A stretch of 64,000 nt of DNA from Gammaproteobacteria bacterium (GCA_013151045.1 JAADIY010000040.1:1-64000); one strand, 5' to 3'; counted from the first letter of the stretch, positions 18,755 through 27,408 are shown. Made by a program: numbers and translations. Notes: a model not told the origin generated them from the sequence alone.

Positions 18755-19163
18755 GACACCCGTCATTCCCTTATATTTGATTATCTTTTCTATTATTGTT
18801 TTTCGCCTTTATGGTGAGTTACTTTTGAGACTGAAAGTAAGTAAAAGTCTTGCTCCCATGTGTTAGCCGCCTTATAGGCGGTACCTTCTACATTGAACCA
18901 AATGCACGTGCTGCGGAACTCGCGGCAAAAAGAACCGCTCAAACAATCCTCGCTCTCGTCGCGCATATTGGTTCAATATAAAGGCTGATGAAAAGGTCGC
19001 GAAACACAATGCGAGCTTGCTCGTGATTAGATGAATGATGTTAGGTATATAATGGCAGCTTGGTGATAAGCAGCCGCAGTATAACTAAGCTGTCATGCTT
19101 TGCGAAAGCTCCACCATCATACGATGTCAGTATTAATTACAATTATTATTTTTTAAGGAATCT
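18755..19163. other. Left margin of the accD-folC insertion, no gene
   Basis: No credible ORF. A short hairpin GCCGCC-TTATA-GGCGGT (18866-18882) lacks a T-run. Next is a longer inverted repeat (separate entry), and then AT-rich DNA that must contain the promoter of the phosphotransferase gene at 19164. Confidence 0.6.
18892..18977. repeat. 11-bp inverted repeat enclosing about 65 bp
   Basis: ATTGAACCAAT (18892-18902) is the exact reverse complement of ATTGGTTCAAT (18967-18977). The enclosed sequence is GC-richer than the surroundings. The layout resembles a small palindromic repetitive element at the edge of the insertion; I see no second copy in this window. Confidence 0.5.
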
Positions 19164-19808
19164 ATGACTACAGATAATACAGAATTACAACCTACTATCA
19201 TTTCGTTTGTAAAGGACCTCCCTAACTTAGCTTCACTGGCTGGGTTAGCCTGCACAATATTAGCTATCTACTTCAGTATATTGGGAGTTTATTACGTAGC
19301 TATGATTGGCATGATTTGGGCGGTTGCTTTTGATTGGGCTGACGGGTTAATTGCACGAAGAATGAAAGGAAGGACTGGGAATGACCGAGCATTTGGCGGG
19401 CAACTTGATGTATTAATTGACATTGTTAGTTATGGGGTTACTCCTGCAATTCTGCTGATGAGTTATGGGAAATTTGAACCTATTTTTTTAATCGGCGCTT
19501 TTTTTGTGCTCGCAGCAAGTGCGATAAGATTAAGTTATTTTAGTGTGTTCGGTCTTGCTGGTGGGTCTAAATACACAGGGCTAGCACTGGATAATAATAA
19601 TATCATTCTGGTTTTTGTATTTATATTTGAAAGCATTTTAAGTCCCGGTATGTTTTCTGTGATTTTTTATATTTCTGTTTTGGGGCTTGCCGTTTTAAAT
19701 GTATCTCAAATAAAAACGCCGAAGCTTTCTGGAAATCGAATTAACGTCTACGCTCTTGCTGCTTATACTCTTGCGATAACTGGAATTTACGGGTGGAAAC
19801 TTTTATAA
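19164..19808 (+). CDS. CDP-alcohol phosphatidyltransferase family membrane protein
   Basis: The 214-residue protein has about six membrane segments and the family active site: DWADGLIARRM followed by FGGQLDVLID, i.e. DG-x2-AR ... G-x3-D-x3-D with all three metal-binding Asp. The spacer between AR and the next G is 12 residues, while classic PssA/PgsA proteins have 8. Closest in look to phosphatidylserine synthase type, but the actual head group is unknown. It is 51 bases upstream of a cytidylyltransferase gene, so the two may make a CDP-activated head group and attach it to lipid or polyol. It is foreign to the accD-folC context. Confidence 0.85.
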   Translation: MTTDNTELQPTIISFVKDLPNLASLAGLACTILAIYFSILGVYYVAMIGMIWAVAFDWADGLIARRMKGRTGNDRAFGGQLDVLIDIVSYGVTPAILLMSYGKFEPIFLIGAFFVLAASAIRLSYFSVFGLAGGSKYTGLALDNNNIILVFVFIFESILSPGMFSVIFYISVLGLAVLNVSQIKTPKLSGNRINVYALAAYTLAITGIYGWKLL

Positions 19809-19859
19809 ATATCTGCGATACAAATAATTTTTTTAAATGATAGGAGTGTAATTAGTACA

Positions 19860-20300
19860 ATGGTTGTATATACGGTAGGTACATTTGATTTATTACATGT
19901 AGGGCATCTTGCTTTATTAAAGTACTGTAAAACATTAGGTGATGTTGTGGCGGTTGGTGTGGCTTCTGATAAGGCAGTAAACTCTTATAAGCCTAATGTG
20001 CCAATTATTCCGCTCGAAGAGCGAATGGAAATGCTAAAAGCATTGCGATGTGTTGAAATTGTGAGACCTTACTACGAACTTGAATATGTGTCCGCTTGTA
20101 AAGAATTAAAGCCTGATATTTTTGTTATTGGCGAGGATTGGGGAGATCAGCCGCATAATATTGATGTAGAATCTTATTTGCATGATGCGGGCAGTAAAAT
20201 CATTCAAGTCAGTTATAACCCAAAAACATCTTCTACAAAAATAAAACAAAATGTCATTGCTCAATCTCATAGAGGCACGTATCTCGCTCAAGAAATTTAG
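19860..20300 (+). CDS. Cytidylyltransferase (glycerol-3-phosphate / phosphoethanolamine type)
   Basis: This 146-residue protein is a single nucleotidyltransferase domain with GTFDLLHVGHLALL (the HxGH motif) near the N-terminus, and NPKTSSTKIK in place of the RTxGISTT motif near the C-terminus. These are the hallmarks of CTP:glycerol-3-phosphate, phosphocholine or phosphoethanolamine cytidylyltransferases; the family cannot be told apart by eye. A GGAG lies upstream. Paired with the CDP-alcohol phosphotransferase before it, it probably supplies the CDP-activated substrate (inference). Confidence 0.85.
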   Translation: MVVYTVGTFDLLHVGHLALLKYCKTLGDVVAVGVASDKAVNSYKPNVPIIPLEERMEMLKALRCVEIVRPYYELEYVSACKELKPDIFVIGEDWGDQPHNIDVESYLHDAGSKIIQVSYNPKTSSTKIKQNVIAQSHRGTYLAQEI

Positions 20301-20326
20301 TGAAAACATCAAAAACATAATAAGCT

Positions 20327-20660
20327 TTAGCCTTCTTCTTTTTCTGGAAAAAAGTTTCTCCTGCTAAAGTAGGCACCAGGAGGCGTGAGGCTATTGATGC
20401 TTTTGTGACAATGATAATAAGGGCTCTCTATTAATTCATGGGCGAGTATCTTGAGTCCTAAGTCCGCCATCTCTACGTCAAAAATTTTGGTACCCCAAGA
20501 GTACTTCCTTAGCAATGCTACCGCATTCCCTCAGGGCGTAATAGCTCCACTATTACCTGCGATTTTCTCCTTAATCTGGCAAATTTGGGTTCTCAATCCG
20601 TCTCGCCCAGAATTAATAGAGGTGCCTATAATATTTGATGGGCTGGCCGGTTTCGTGCTC
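20327..20660 (-). pseudogene. Decayed gene fragment of unknown family, one in-frame TGA
   Basis: The minus-strand frame reads NIIGTSINSGRDGLRTQ, KEKIAGNSGAITP, then TGA (20531-20533), then GNAVALLRKYSWGTKIFDVE and on to a stop at 20327. Both halves look like protein and share one frame, so the TGA is probably a point mutation in an older gene. I do not recognise the family. Confidence 0.4.
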
Positions 20661-20701
20661 TAAATGGCTTGGTAGATAATCGTTATTTAAGAGCGCGCAG
20701 T

Positions 20702-20981
20702 CGCTGACCTCCAAGGAGAGTGAAGTAGAGGCGGTTAGTCCCTGATAGTCAGCACTAGTTGCCGTAGAGCCATTGAGGGAATCATGATGAAGTGTTTGCG
20801 AGTCGCGTAACGGCAATATGTAAGACGTTATCGTGACGGACGCAGGGCGGTCGGGTCCTGAGGCTGTTGCGTACTTAGAACCCTGTGGGTTCATTAAATA
20901 TTCATTCCTTCCAGTTATGTCATAAACGAGTCGATTTTGCACAGGGAAATGCGAAATCTATCCCGAGATAGCGACACAATC
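20702..20981. repeat. Dispersed repeat, copy B (longest form)
   Basis: Starts CGCTGACCTCCAAGGAGAG, contains GGCGGTTAGTCCCTGATAG like copy A, and ends with GAGTCGATTTTG, then GATAGCGACACAATCG like copy C at 41373. About 200 bases in the middle are absent from copy C. A minus-strand 109-codon ORF of the track (20613-20942) spans it and probably is not a gene. Confidence 0.55.
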
Positions 20982-20999
20982 GCATAGCTAATAGTTTGT

Positions 21000-22334
21000 T
21001 TACATATCATCCATGCCCATGTCCATTTCCCCATCGCTTCCTGTATGACTTTTCATAAACAGTTTTTGAGCAATGATGATAATAACAAAACCTATAACCG
21101 ATACGGCGATCACCAAAGGGTCTGTTTCTAATTTTAGTAAAACAAATGTTGTCAAAATAACAACATCAAAAATAATGGCAACAACTGGAATAACAGAGTT
21201 AAAATTCAACGTACCTCGTAAATGACGCACCAACCCCCAATGCACTGCAATATCCATTAATAAGTAAAATATTGCACCAATAGCTGCGATTCTGGTTAGA
21301 TCAAATAAAACTGTTATTGTCATTGCTAACAAAACAGTGAATATTAAGGCTGAGCTTGTGCCTTTCTTTTTTACAAGGCCGGGTACCTGCTTCATCATTC
21401 CAAGCATTCCCAATAATCTCGAAGCAGAAAAAACACTGGCGAAAACACCTGAAACGGTTGCCACTATCGCAATAAACACAGTAACCCATAAACCTATATC
21501 TCCAAACACTGGGCGTGCAGCTTCGGCAATCGCGTAGTCTTTGGCTTTTACGATGGCATCAACACCAAGGTTCGCACCAACAGAAATTGCGAGAGTGACA
21601 TAAATGATGATGCAAATTGTAATTGAAATAACAATAGAGCGGCCAACATTACGAGTTGGATCAACGATATCCCCACCTTGGTTGGTTATGGTGGTAAACC
21701 CTTTATAGGCTAGCACCGCTAATGCTAGTGCGGCTAAGAAGTTAGTCGTCATTGACATATTATCTGTGCCAGCAGGTAGATTCATTTCAAGTGGCGCGAT
21801 AACGCCTACCGATAAGCCGACAATGGCAAGAATAGCAAGCCCTACAATCTTAATGGCTGCCGTGATATTGGCAGTTGCCTCGATAATTTTATTGCCGGAA
21901 ATATTGACGACAAATGCCACGGCAATGAGCGCCACTGCTAATATAGTTACGAGTATGCTGCTGCTATCAATGTCAAACAATCGCAAACTATAAGCGCCAA
22001 ATGTTTTTGCTACCAGGCTTTCTGCTATCACCATCGATACATACATTAGCAGAGAGAAAGTGCCCGTAATAACACCTGGCCCATAAGATTTTCTTAGGAA
22101 TTTTGCGACACCACCAGAAGATGGGTAAGCATTCGAAAATTTAACATAAGAATAAGCGCTTAACCCACTAACAATGCCACCGGCAATAAGAGCCAAAGGG
22201 AATAACTCGCCCACCAATTCTGCAATTTGCCCCATCAATACAAATATTCCCGCACCGATCATCACTCCGGTGCCTAAAGAGACTGAGCCTAAAAGCGATA
22301 ATTTTTCAGTCTCTTTTTGCTGCATATTTTCCAT
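21000..22334 (-). CDS. APC-superfamily amino acid permease
   Basis: The 444-residue protein has roughly twelve hydrophobic segments and the APC hallmark at its first helix (LGTGVMIGAGIFVLMGQ), with PSSGGVAKFLRKSYGP in the next loops and GFTTITNQGGDIVDPTRN in the middle. It is an inner-membrane secondary transporter of amino acids or amines; the substrate is not readable. The tail is Met/Asp-rich (GEMDMGMDDM), possibly a metal-binding or disordered end. It lies within the accD-folC insertion, opposite in strand to the flanking operon. Confidence 0.88.
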   Translation of the reverse strand: MENMQQKETEKLSLLGSVSLGTGVMIGAGIFVLMGQIAELVGELFPLALIAGGIVSGLSAYSYVKFSNAYPSSGGVAKFLRKSYGPGVITGTFSLLMYVSMVIAESLVAKTFGAYSLRLFDIDSSSILVTILAVALIAVAFVVNISGNKIIEATANITAAIKIVGLAILAIVGLSVGVIAPLEMNLPAGTDNMSMTTNFLAALALAVLAYKGFTTITNQGGDIVDPTRNVGRSIVISITICIIIYVTLAISVGANLGVDAIVKAKDYAIAEAARPVFGDIGLWVTVFIAIVATVSGVFASVFSASRLLGMLGMMKQVPGLVKKKGTSSALIFTVLLAMTITVLFDLTRIAAIGAIFYLLMDIAVHWGLVRHLRGTLNFNSVIPVVAIIFDVVILTTFVLLKLETDPLVIAVSVIGFVIIIIAQKLFMKSHTGSDGEMDMGMDDM

Positions 22335-22433
22335 TATAAATACCTATAATGTAGCGCGTAAAATAGTTCAAAATATAAATTAGCTATTACCAAAACGAAT
22401 CTACAGTGATGGCGCATGCCGGAATTATATTAC

Positions 22434-22528
22434 ATTTAACGTTTGCAAGAACTTGACCGGTTTTACACAGAGCATAGCGATAGCGCCGCAGCGTGTAAAA
22501 CCGGTCAACGTTAGTTGACTTGTTAGGG
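22434..22528 (+). repeat. attC-like recombination site or long hairpin
   Basis: A 16-bp perfect inverted repeat (TTGACCGGTTTTACAC at 22453-22468 and its complement at 22493-22508) with a 24-base loop is framed by ATTTAAC (22434-22440) on the left and GTTAGGG (22522-22528) on the right. These fit RYYYAAC and, except for its last base, GTTRRRY, the core sites of integron cassettes; the 95-base span is within attC size. A truncated cassette-type antitoxin follows directly. No integrase is in the window, so this would be an isolated site; a simple hairpin element is the alternative. Confidence 0.4.
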
Positions 22529-22551
22529 CTCTGCCGCTATTACGTGCGGTT

Positions 22552-22737
22552 GTGGAGCGAGTAGTTACGCAACATTTGCCGCTTAAAGTTACGTGTAGAA
22601 GTGGTGATGATTTTGTTGTTTTGAGTGCTGACGATTGGGGGCCTGAACAAGAAACATTATATGTTTTGCAAAACAATGATTTAATGAAGAAAATTGCAGC
22701 TTCAGTTGTAACAAATACAAAAGGAAGAAGATGCTAA
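22552..22737 (+). pseudogene. Truncated Phd/YefM-family antitoxin remnant
   Basis: The frame contains LPLKVTCRSGDDFVVLSADD and ETLYVLQNNDLMKKIA, which match the middle and C-terminal core of YefM-type antitoxins common in integron cassettes. The N-terminal ~20 residues of the family are missing (the open frame runs into the attC-like site), and the C-terminal end goes out of frame after TKG. No toxin gene follows. It is therefore a decayed piece of a toxin-antitoxin cassette. Confidence 0.7.
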
Positions 22738-22784
22738 GGTGAAGAGAAACAGATAAACTTATTTCAGGGCATGGCATTCTCCTT

Positions 22785-22808
22785 CTTTCATTTCTTCTGA
22801 AATGAAAG
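22785..22808. other. Perfect 10-bp hairpin
   Basis: CTTTCATTTC and GAAATGAAAG pair around a TTCT loop. No T-run follows on the plus strand, so it is at best a processing or weak termination signal ahead of folC. Confidence 0.45.
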
Positions 22809-22944
22809 TGTCACTTATGTCGGCAGTCTATATATTATTAAAAGTAACTCGTTCAAGAAGGGCGAAAAACAATAATAAAGAAAGATAAAAAACTTCCTGC
22901 TAATATAACCCTTCATAAACAAAGCAACGAAAACCACTACTCTG

Positions 22945-24228
22945 ATGCGTTTCCAGACCCTTGACCAATGGCTACATTGGCAAGAAACCCTAAACCCTAA
23001 AAAAATTGATTTAATGCTTGATCGTGTTAAGGCTGTGCTTGCGAGTATGGATCTTGCTAAGCCACCTTACACAGTGATTACCGTTGCCGGTACGAATGGT
23101 AAAGGCTCGTGTGTGGCTTTGTTGTCGGCGATGTTACGCGCTGGGGGATATAAAGTTGGGGCTTATACCTCGCCGCATATATTGCGTTATAACGAGCGGG
23201 TGATGGTTGCTGGTGTTGCGGCGTCGGATGAGGTCTTGTGTGCAAGCTTTGAGCGGATTGATCTGGCGCGGGGTGATACGCCTTTAACTTATTTTGAGTT
23301 TGGTACTTTGGCGGCGATTGATATTTTTGCGCAGTCGCAGGTTGATGTGGCGATTTTGGAAGTCGGTTTGGGGGGGCGTTTAGACGCGACTAATGCAGTG
23401 GATACCGATGCGGCCTTGATTGCTAGTATTAGTATTGATCATGTGTCGTGGTTGGGTGATAACCGCGAGTTGATTGGTTTTGAAAAGGCGGGTGTATTGC
23501 GTACTGATCGGCCTGCTATCTGTGGTGATTTTGATCCGCCCATGAGTGTGCGCCGTGTTGCTGAAGAATTGGGTGCGCAGTGGTGGGGTGCTAACGAGCA
23601 GTTTGGTTATCGAAAGGAGCTTGATAGCTGGACGTGGTGGTCGTCAGATGAGCATGGTAAGGCTAAGCAGCGTAATACTTTGCCGTTTCCGGCTTTGCGT
23701 GGTGAGGTGCAGTTGGCGAACGCTTCGGCTTCGATTGCGGTACTAGAAAGCTTGGCTGATCGTTTTCCTTTGTCGCAGTCGGACATTCGAGCAGGCTTAC
23801 AGGGTGTAAATTTGCCTGCGCGTTTTCAAGTGGTGCCTGCACCGGTGGCGCGTATCTATGATGTCGCGCATAACCCGGCGGCTGCTTTGGAACTGGCTAA
23901 GCGTTTAGATAGCTTGCCAAGCAGTGATAAGACTTTCGCTGTGACCAGTATTTTTGCTGATAAAGACATTGCCGGTGTGATGGCGCCTTTGCTAGATAAG
24001 GTTGATGCCTGGCATATTTTTGCGCTGGATGCTGAGCGTGCGGTGTCGCTGGATACCTTGAGTACGGTATTACTGGAGTCGGGTGCCAAGCAACTCGACA
24101 GTCATGAAAGTGCTGCTGATGCTTGGCAGGCGGTACTGGCTGAGGCTGTAGAGGGTGATCGTATTCTAGTTTTCGGTTCTTTTTATACCGTGGCGGCCAT
24201 TATGCCTTTGGATGACGCGCTCGAATAA
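22945..24228 (+). CDS. folC: Bifunctional folylpolyglutamate / dihydrofolate synthase
   Basis: FolC adds glutamate to dihydropteroate and to tetrahydrofolates. The Mur-ligase ATP loop TVAGTNGKGSCVALL is near residue 50, followed by GAYTSPHILRYNERV, FEFGTLAAIDIF and EVGLGGRLDATN; the C-terminal domain has YDVAHNPAA. Length (427) is normal. It resumes the conserved order (folC-SPOR-cvpA-purF) interrupted after accD. Confidence 0.95.
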   Translation: MRFQTLDQWLHWQETLNPKKIDLMLDRVKAVLASMDLAKPPYTVITVAGTNGKGSCVALLSAMLRAGGYKVGAYTSPHILRYNERVMVAGVAASDEVLCASFERIDLARGDTPLTYFEFGTLAAIDIFAQSQVDVAILEVGLGGRLDATNAVDTDAALIASISIDHVSWLGDNRELIGFEKAGVLRTDRPAICGDFDPPMSVRRVAEELGAQWWGANEQFGYRKELDSWTWWSSDEHGKAKQRNTLPFPALRGEVQLANASASIAVLESLADRFPLSQSDIRAGLQGVNLPARFQVVPAPVARIYDVAHNPAAALELAKRLDSLPSSDKTFAVTSIFADKDIAGVMAPLLDKVDAWHIFALDAERAVSLDTLSTVLLESGAKQLDSHESAADAWQAVLAEAVEGDRILVFGSFYTVAAIMPLDDALE

Positions 24229-24382
24229 CCTCTTGGTTCGTCTCTAATCAGCTTGGTTTAATAGGAGCTTATAGGATTTGTTTGGGGTGAGCCTCAGTTA
24301 ATTTTAATCAATTCTGAGTAATATTATTTCCGGCAATAATGGTATCATTGCGGCTCAGCATTGATTGGCATATCTCGGTACT

Positions 24383-24979
24383 ATGGCGAAGGCAAGCAGC
24401 CCACAAACTAGCGGTACGACTAAGCAACGCATCGTAGGTACCGCCGTCTTGGTGGCATTATTTATCATTATTGTTTTGATTCTGCCTAGTCGTGAAGATG
24501 AAGAAGTTGAGGTATTGCAGCGCGTTGAGATTCCACCTAAGCCTGCTGATCTTAAAGTCAAAGTGCTACCGATTGAAAAACCTAAGCCACCACGCCGCTT
24601 TACGATTCCCAAAGACCTGCCTGCTGAGCCTGTTTCGGATAAGCCTAAACCCGTAAAAGAACCTCAGGCGGTTAAGGCTGAGCCTGTAAAAGAACCTGCG
24701 GTGGCTAAAGCTCGGCCTGAACCAGCGACTAATGATGGTGGAAAATGGGTGATTCAGGTTGGTAGCTTTTCTAGCGCTGAAAACGCTAATGCCTTGTATG
24801 ATCGTCTTAAGGCTGATAACTACAAGGTTTTTGTTGACCAAATTACGGTTGCGGGTGTGCCAAGCCACCGTGTGTTGGTTGGCCCTAACCCTGACCGAGC
24901 TAAGCTTGAGCCATTTAAAGTGAAGTTAGAAAAACTGTTGGATGCGCCAGCTATTATTAAATCTTATGTGGCCGAATAG
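24383..24979 (+). CDS. SPOR-domain protein (DedD-like)
   Basis: One N-terminal membrane helix (TAVLVALFIIIVLIL), a Pro/Lys/Glu-rich periplasmic linker with repeated KPVKEP-like units, and a C-terminal SPOR domain (KWVIQVGSFSSAENANAL, then VPSHRVLVGP) that binds denuded peptidoglycan at the division septum. This is the DedD layout, and the position between folC and cvpA agrees. The track starts at a TTG (24365); the ATG at 24383 fits better and gives 198 residues. Confidence 0.9.
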   Translation: MAKASSPQTSGTTKQRIVGTAVLVALFIIIVLILPSREDEEVEVLQRVEIPPKPADLKVKVLPIEKPKPPRRFTIPKDLPAEPVSDKPKPVKEPQAVKAEPVKEPAVAKARPEPATNDGGKWVIQVGSFSSAENANALYDRLKADNYKVFVDQITVAGVPSHRVLVGPNPDRAKLEPFKVKLEKLLDAPAIIKSYVAE

Positions 24980-25009
24980 TTGTGAATTTTTAGCCTGCGG
25001 TAATTTTTG

Positions 25010-25513
25010 ATGATTTGGGTCGACTACATCATTATTGCCATCATCGTTGTTTCAACGTTGATCAGTTTGATTAGGGGTTTTGTTCAGCAAGTTATTTCAT
25101 TAGTCAGTTGGGTATTGGCCTTTGGTTTGGCGTTGAAGTTTGGCCCTGATTTGTCGCTGCATTTAACTGAATATATTGCTCTAGAGGCTGCGCGTCAGGC
25201 TTTGGCGTTTTTCCTGATTTTTATTACGGTGGTCTTAACAGGCGCCATTATTGGCAAAATTGCCTCGAAGCTGATTAGCGCGGTGCACCTGAGTTTGGGT
25301 GACCGTTTACTGGGTTTGATATTTGGTGCTGCGCGCGGCGTTATTATTGTACTGACAGTAACGTTTTTCATTGGGATTAGTCCCTTGGCCAATGAAGGAT
25401 GGTGGGAGCAGTCGATGTTACTGGGATACAGCCGCGAGTTATTAGCGGTGGTTTTGGGATGGATGCCCGAAAACTTTAGTGAGACTGCGTTTCAACGACT
25501 ACGGTCTTTATAG
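25010..25513 (+). CDS. cvpA: CvpA family inner-membrane protein
   Basis: Four hydrophobic segments and the start MIWVDYIIIAIIVVSTLISL with IRGFVQQVISLVSW are typical of CvpA, a small inner-membrane protein linked to colicin V production and envelope tolerance to bile or purine metabolism. The ATG at 25010 is preferred over the TTG directly before it. It is 30 bases after the SPOR gene and upstream of purF, as in E. coli. Confidence 0.93.
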   Translation: MIWVDYIIIAIIVVSTLISLIRGFVQQVISLVSWVLAFGLALKFGPDLSLHLTEYIALEAARQALAFFLIFITVVLTGAIIGKIASKLISAVHLSLGDRLLGLIFGAARGVIIVLTVTFFIGISPLANEGWWEQSMLLGYSRELLAVVLGWMPENFSETAFQRLRSL

Positions 25514-25523
25514 GGTAAGCAAG

Positions 25524-25553
25524 CTTTCGCTGTAGCGGTCGATACAGCGAAGG
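25524..25553 (+). promoter_or_regulatory. Hairpin in the cvpA-purF gap
   Basis: TTCGCTGTA and TACAGCGAA pair (9 bp, extendable to 11 with a G-T) around an 8-base loop. No T-run follows. It may be an mRNA-processing or regulatory structure; a PurR-like site was not evident. Confidence 0.4.
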
Positions 25554-25655
25554 TAAGTGTAAAAATGTTGGGAAGTTGTAAGAAACGCCAAATTGACGAC
25601 GTTTTCTTACTCTATTCCAAGTTAAAATACGCATTCTACTGGCGAGGATTATTGC

Positions 25656-27167
25656 ATGTGCGGAGTTGTTGGCATTGTTGCCAAAGACAAAGTTAATCAG
25701 TCTATTTATGACGCGTTAACGGTTTTACAGCATCGCGGGCAAGATGCCGCGGGTATTATGACAGCCGATGATAATCATCTCTTTTTACATAAGAAGAATG
25801 GTTTGGTTCGTGATGTCTTCCGCACTCGCCATATGGCCGAATTAAAAGGCAATATTGGTATCGGTCATGTTCGTTATCCAACAGCAGGCTGTGATTCTTC
25901 TGCTGAAGCGCAACCATTTTTTGTTAACTCACCGTACGGTATAGCACTAGGCCATAACGGTAACCTGGTTAACGTCAAAGAACTAAAAGAAGCATTATTC
26001 CGTGAAGGCTTGCGTCATATCAATACGCAGTCTGATTCTGAAGTACTGCTCAATGTCTTAGCTCACGAACTACAACAGATCGGTAAATTGGTACTTGAAG
26101 AAGGCGACATTTTTGATGCTGTCGCTGGCGTTGCGCGTCGCTGCAAAGGTGCTTATGCAACCGTAGCCATGATTATGGGTTACGGTATTGTTGCTTTTCG
26201 TGATGAATACGGCATTCGCCCATTGGTTTACGGTAAGCGTAAAACCAAAAAAGGCGTGGAATACATGGTAGCGTCTGAAAGCGTTGCACTAGATGTACTA
26301 GGTTTTGAGTTTGTTCGCGATGTACAGCCAGGTGAAGCCATTTTTATTAGTACCACTGGCAAAATATCATCTCGTCAGTGCGTGCCAGCAAAAATGCATT
26401 CACCGTGTTTATTTGAATATGTCTATTTAGCACGACCTGATTCAATTATCGATAACATTTCAGTCTATAAGGCCCGCCTGCGTATGGGTGAGACTTTGGC
26501 TGAGAAGATATTGAAATTACGTCCTGATCACGATATTGATGTGGTCATCCCGATTCCTGACACTAGTCGTACAGCCGCATTGCCCTTGGCTTATAAGCTT
26601 GGTGTCAAATACCGTGAAGGTTTTATTAAGAACCGTTATATTGGCCGTACCTTTATTATGCCTGGCCAAAAACAACGTAAAAAATCGGTTAAACAAAAAC
26701 TTAATGCGATTGGCTTAGAGTTTAAAGGCAAGAATGTACTGTTGGTTGATGATTCTATTGTCCGTGGCACAACCTCTAAGAAAATCATTCAAATGGCACG
26801 CGCCGCCGGTGCTAATAAAGTGTATTTTGCTTCTGCAGCGCCGCCGGTTCGTTATCCGAATGTCTACGGTATAGATATGCCTGTTGCCAGTGAGTTAATT
26901 GCTCATAATCGTAGTGAAGATGAAATTGCTCAATCGCTAGGTGCTGATTGGTTGATCTATCAAGATTTAGAAGATCTTGAGAAAGCTGTGCACTCTAAGA
27001 AAAAAGACAATATTGATCGTTTTGAGACCTCTTGTTTTAACGCTGATTACATCAGTGGTGATATTGATAAGGAATATTTGCAAGGTCTTGAGGATATGCG
27101 TAACGATAACTCGAAGAAAAAACGCTCATCGAAAGTGACGCGCATTGATTTTTACAATGCATCATAG
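25656..27167 (+). CDS. purF: Amidophosphoribosyltransferase
   Basis: PurF makes phosphoribosylamine, the first step of purine synthesis. The mature N-terminus begins with the catalytic Cys2 (MCGVVGIV), followed by the glutamine amidotransferase domain ([28 protein letters not shown]), then the phosphoribosyltransferase domain with [14 protein letters not shown]. The 503 residues match the enterobacterial type, without a propeptide or Fe-S cluster cysteines. Confidence 0.97.
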   Translation: MCGVVGIVAKDKVNQSIYDALTVLQHRGQDAAGIMTADDNHLFLHKKNGLVRDVFRTRHMAELKGNIGIGHVRYPTAGCDSSAEAQPFFVNSPYGIALGHNGNLVNVKELKEALFREGLRHINTQSDSEVLLNVLAHELQQIGKLVLEEGDIFDAVAGVARRCKGAYATVAMIMGYGIVAFRDEYGIRPLVYGKRKTKKGVEYMVASESVALDVLGFEFVRDVQPGEAIFISTTGKISSRQCVPAKMHSPCLFEYVYLARPDSIIDNISVYKARLRMGETLAEKILKLRPDHDIDVVIPIPDTSRTAALPLAYKLGVKYREGFIKNRYIGRTFIMPGQKQRKKSVKQKLNAIGLEFKGKNVLLVDDSIVRGTTSKKIIQMARAAGANKVYFASAAPPVRYPNVYGIDMPVASELIAHNRSEDEIAQSLGADWLIYQDLEDLEKAVHSKKKDNIDRFETSCFNADYISGDIDKEYLQGLEDMRNDNSKKKRSSKVTRIDFYNAS

Positions 27168-27223
27168 AAATTGTTTACTGCGGTTTATTATCTGTGAAAT
27201 TAGTTGGCGAGATTAATTGCTGC

Positions 27224-27252
27224 TTGACACCTGCTAGATATAGAAATAAGCT
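27224..27252 (+). promoter_or_regulatory. Likely sigma-70 promoter of the metZ leader
   Basis: A perfect -35 box TTGACA (27224-27229) is followed after 17 bases by TAAGCT (27247-27252), a weak -10. Transcription would begin at about 27258, exactly where the SAM-II aptamer starts. Confidence 0.55.
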
Positions 27253-27256
27253 TTAA

Positions 27257-27317
27257 TTGCGCCGGATTTGAAAACTCAGCTTGCGGGCGCGTAATAAATG
27301 CAGCTAAAGCGAGGGGA
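27257..27317 (+). ncRNA. SAM-II riboswitch aptamer
   Basis: The sequence follows the SAM-II (metA motif) pattern. P1 is GCGCC (27259-27263) with GGCGC (27286-27290); the loop begins GGATTTGAAAAC; the highly conserved 3' strand reads GTAATAAATGCAGCTAAA, then GCGAGGGG. Pairing of CTC (27275-27277) with GAG (27311-27313) gives the H-type pseudoknot. It stands in front of metZ, a usual SAM-II target. SAM-II is best known from alphaproteobacteria and marine metagenomes, so its presence in a gammaproteobacterium is noteworthy. Confidence 0.88.
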
Positions 27318-27369
27318 CCCGCTTTAGTTATTCCTGCCTTAAGGCTTGGATAAACAAGCGGGTTTTTTT
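27304..27369 (+). terminator. SAM-II expression platform: antiterminator and intrinsic terminator
   Basis: ACCCGCTT (27317-27324) pairs with AAGCGGGT (27356-27363), followed by seven T: an intrinsic terminator whose loop holds a smaller GCC-TTAA-GGC stem. Alternatively CTAAAGCG (27304-27311), which is part of the aptamer, can pair with CGCTTTAG (27320-27327) and block the terminator. The two pairings exclude each other. With SAM bound the aptamer keeps 27304-27313, so the terminator can form and metZ is off. Confidence 0.8.
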
Positions 27370-27408
27370 ATGCTCGCAGTTAATATTAAATCGAACGTGA
27401 GGTTGGTA

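Larger units (their letters stand above)
22335..22944. other. Right margin of the accD-folC insertion
   Basis: This stretch holds an attC-like hairpin, a truncated antitoxin gene, a second hairpin and the presumed folC promoter, each listed separately. No intact gene is present. Confidence 0.7.

Noticed and set aside
18866-18882. GCCGCC-TTATA-GGCGGT hairpin after accD as a terminator
   Set aside because: Six pairs only and no T-run.
20613-20942. Minus-strand 109-codon ORF with a YDITGRNEYLMNPQGS start, suggestive of an Rhs YD repeat
   Set aside because: Only one YD-like unit, and the ORF spans dispersed-repeat copy B; not enough for an Rhs claim.
27346-27408. Earlier metZ starts (27346 TTG, 27370 ATG)
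   Set aside because: They fall in or right at the end of the terminator hairpin, without a ribosome site; 27409 has one and gives the family length.
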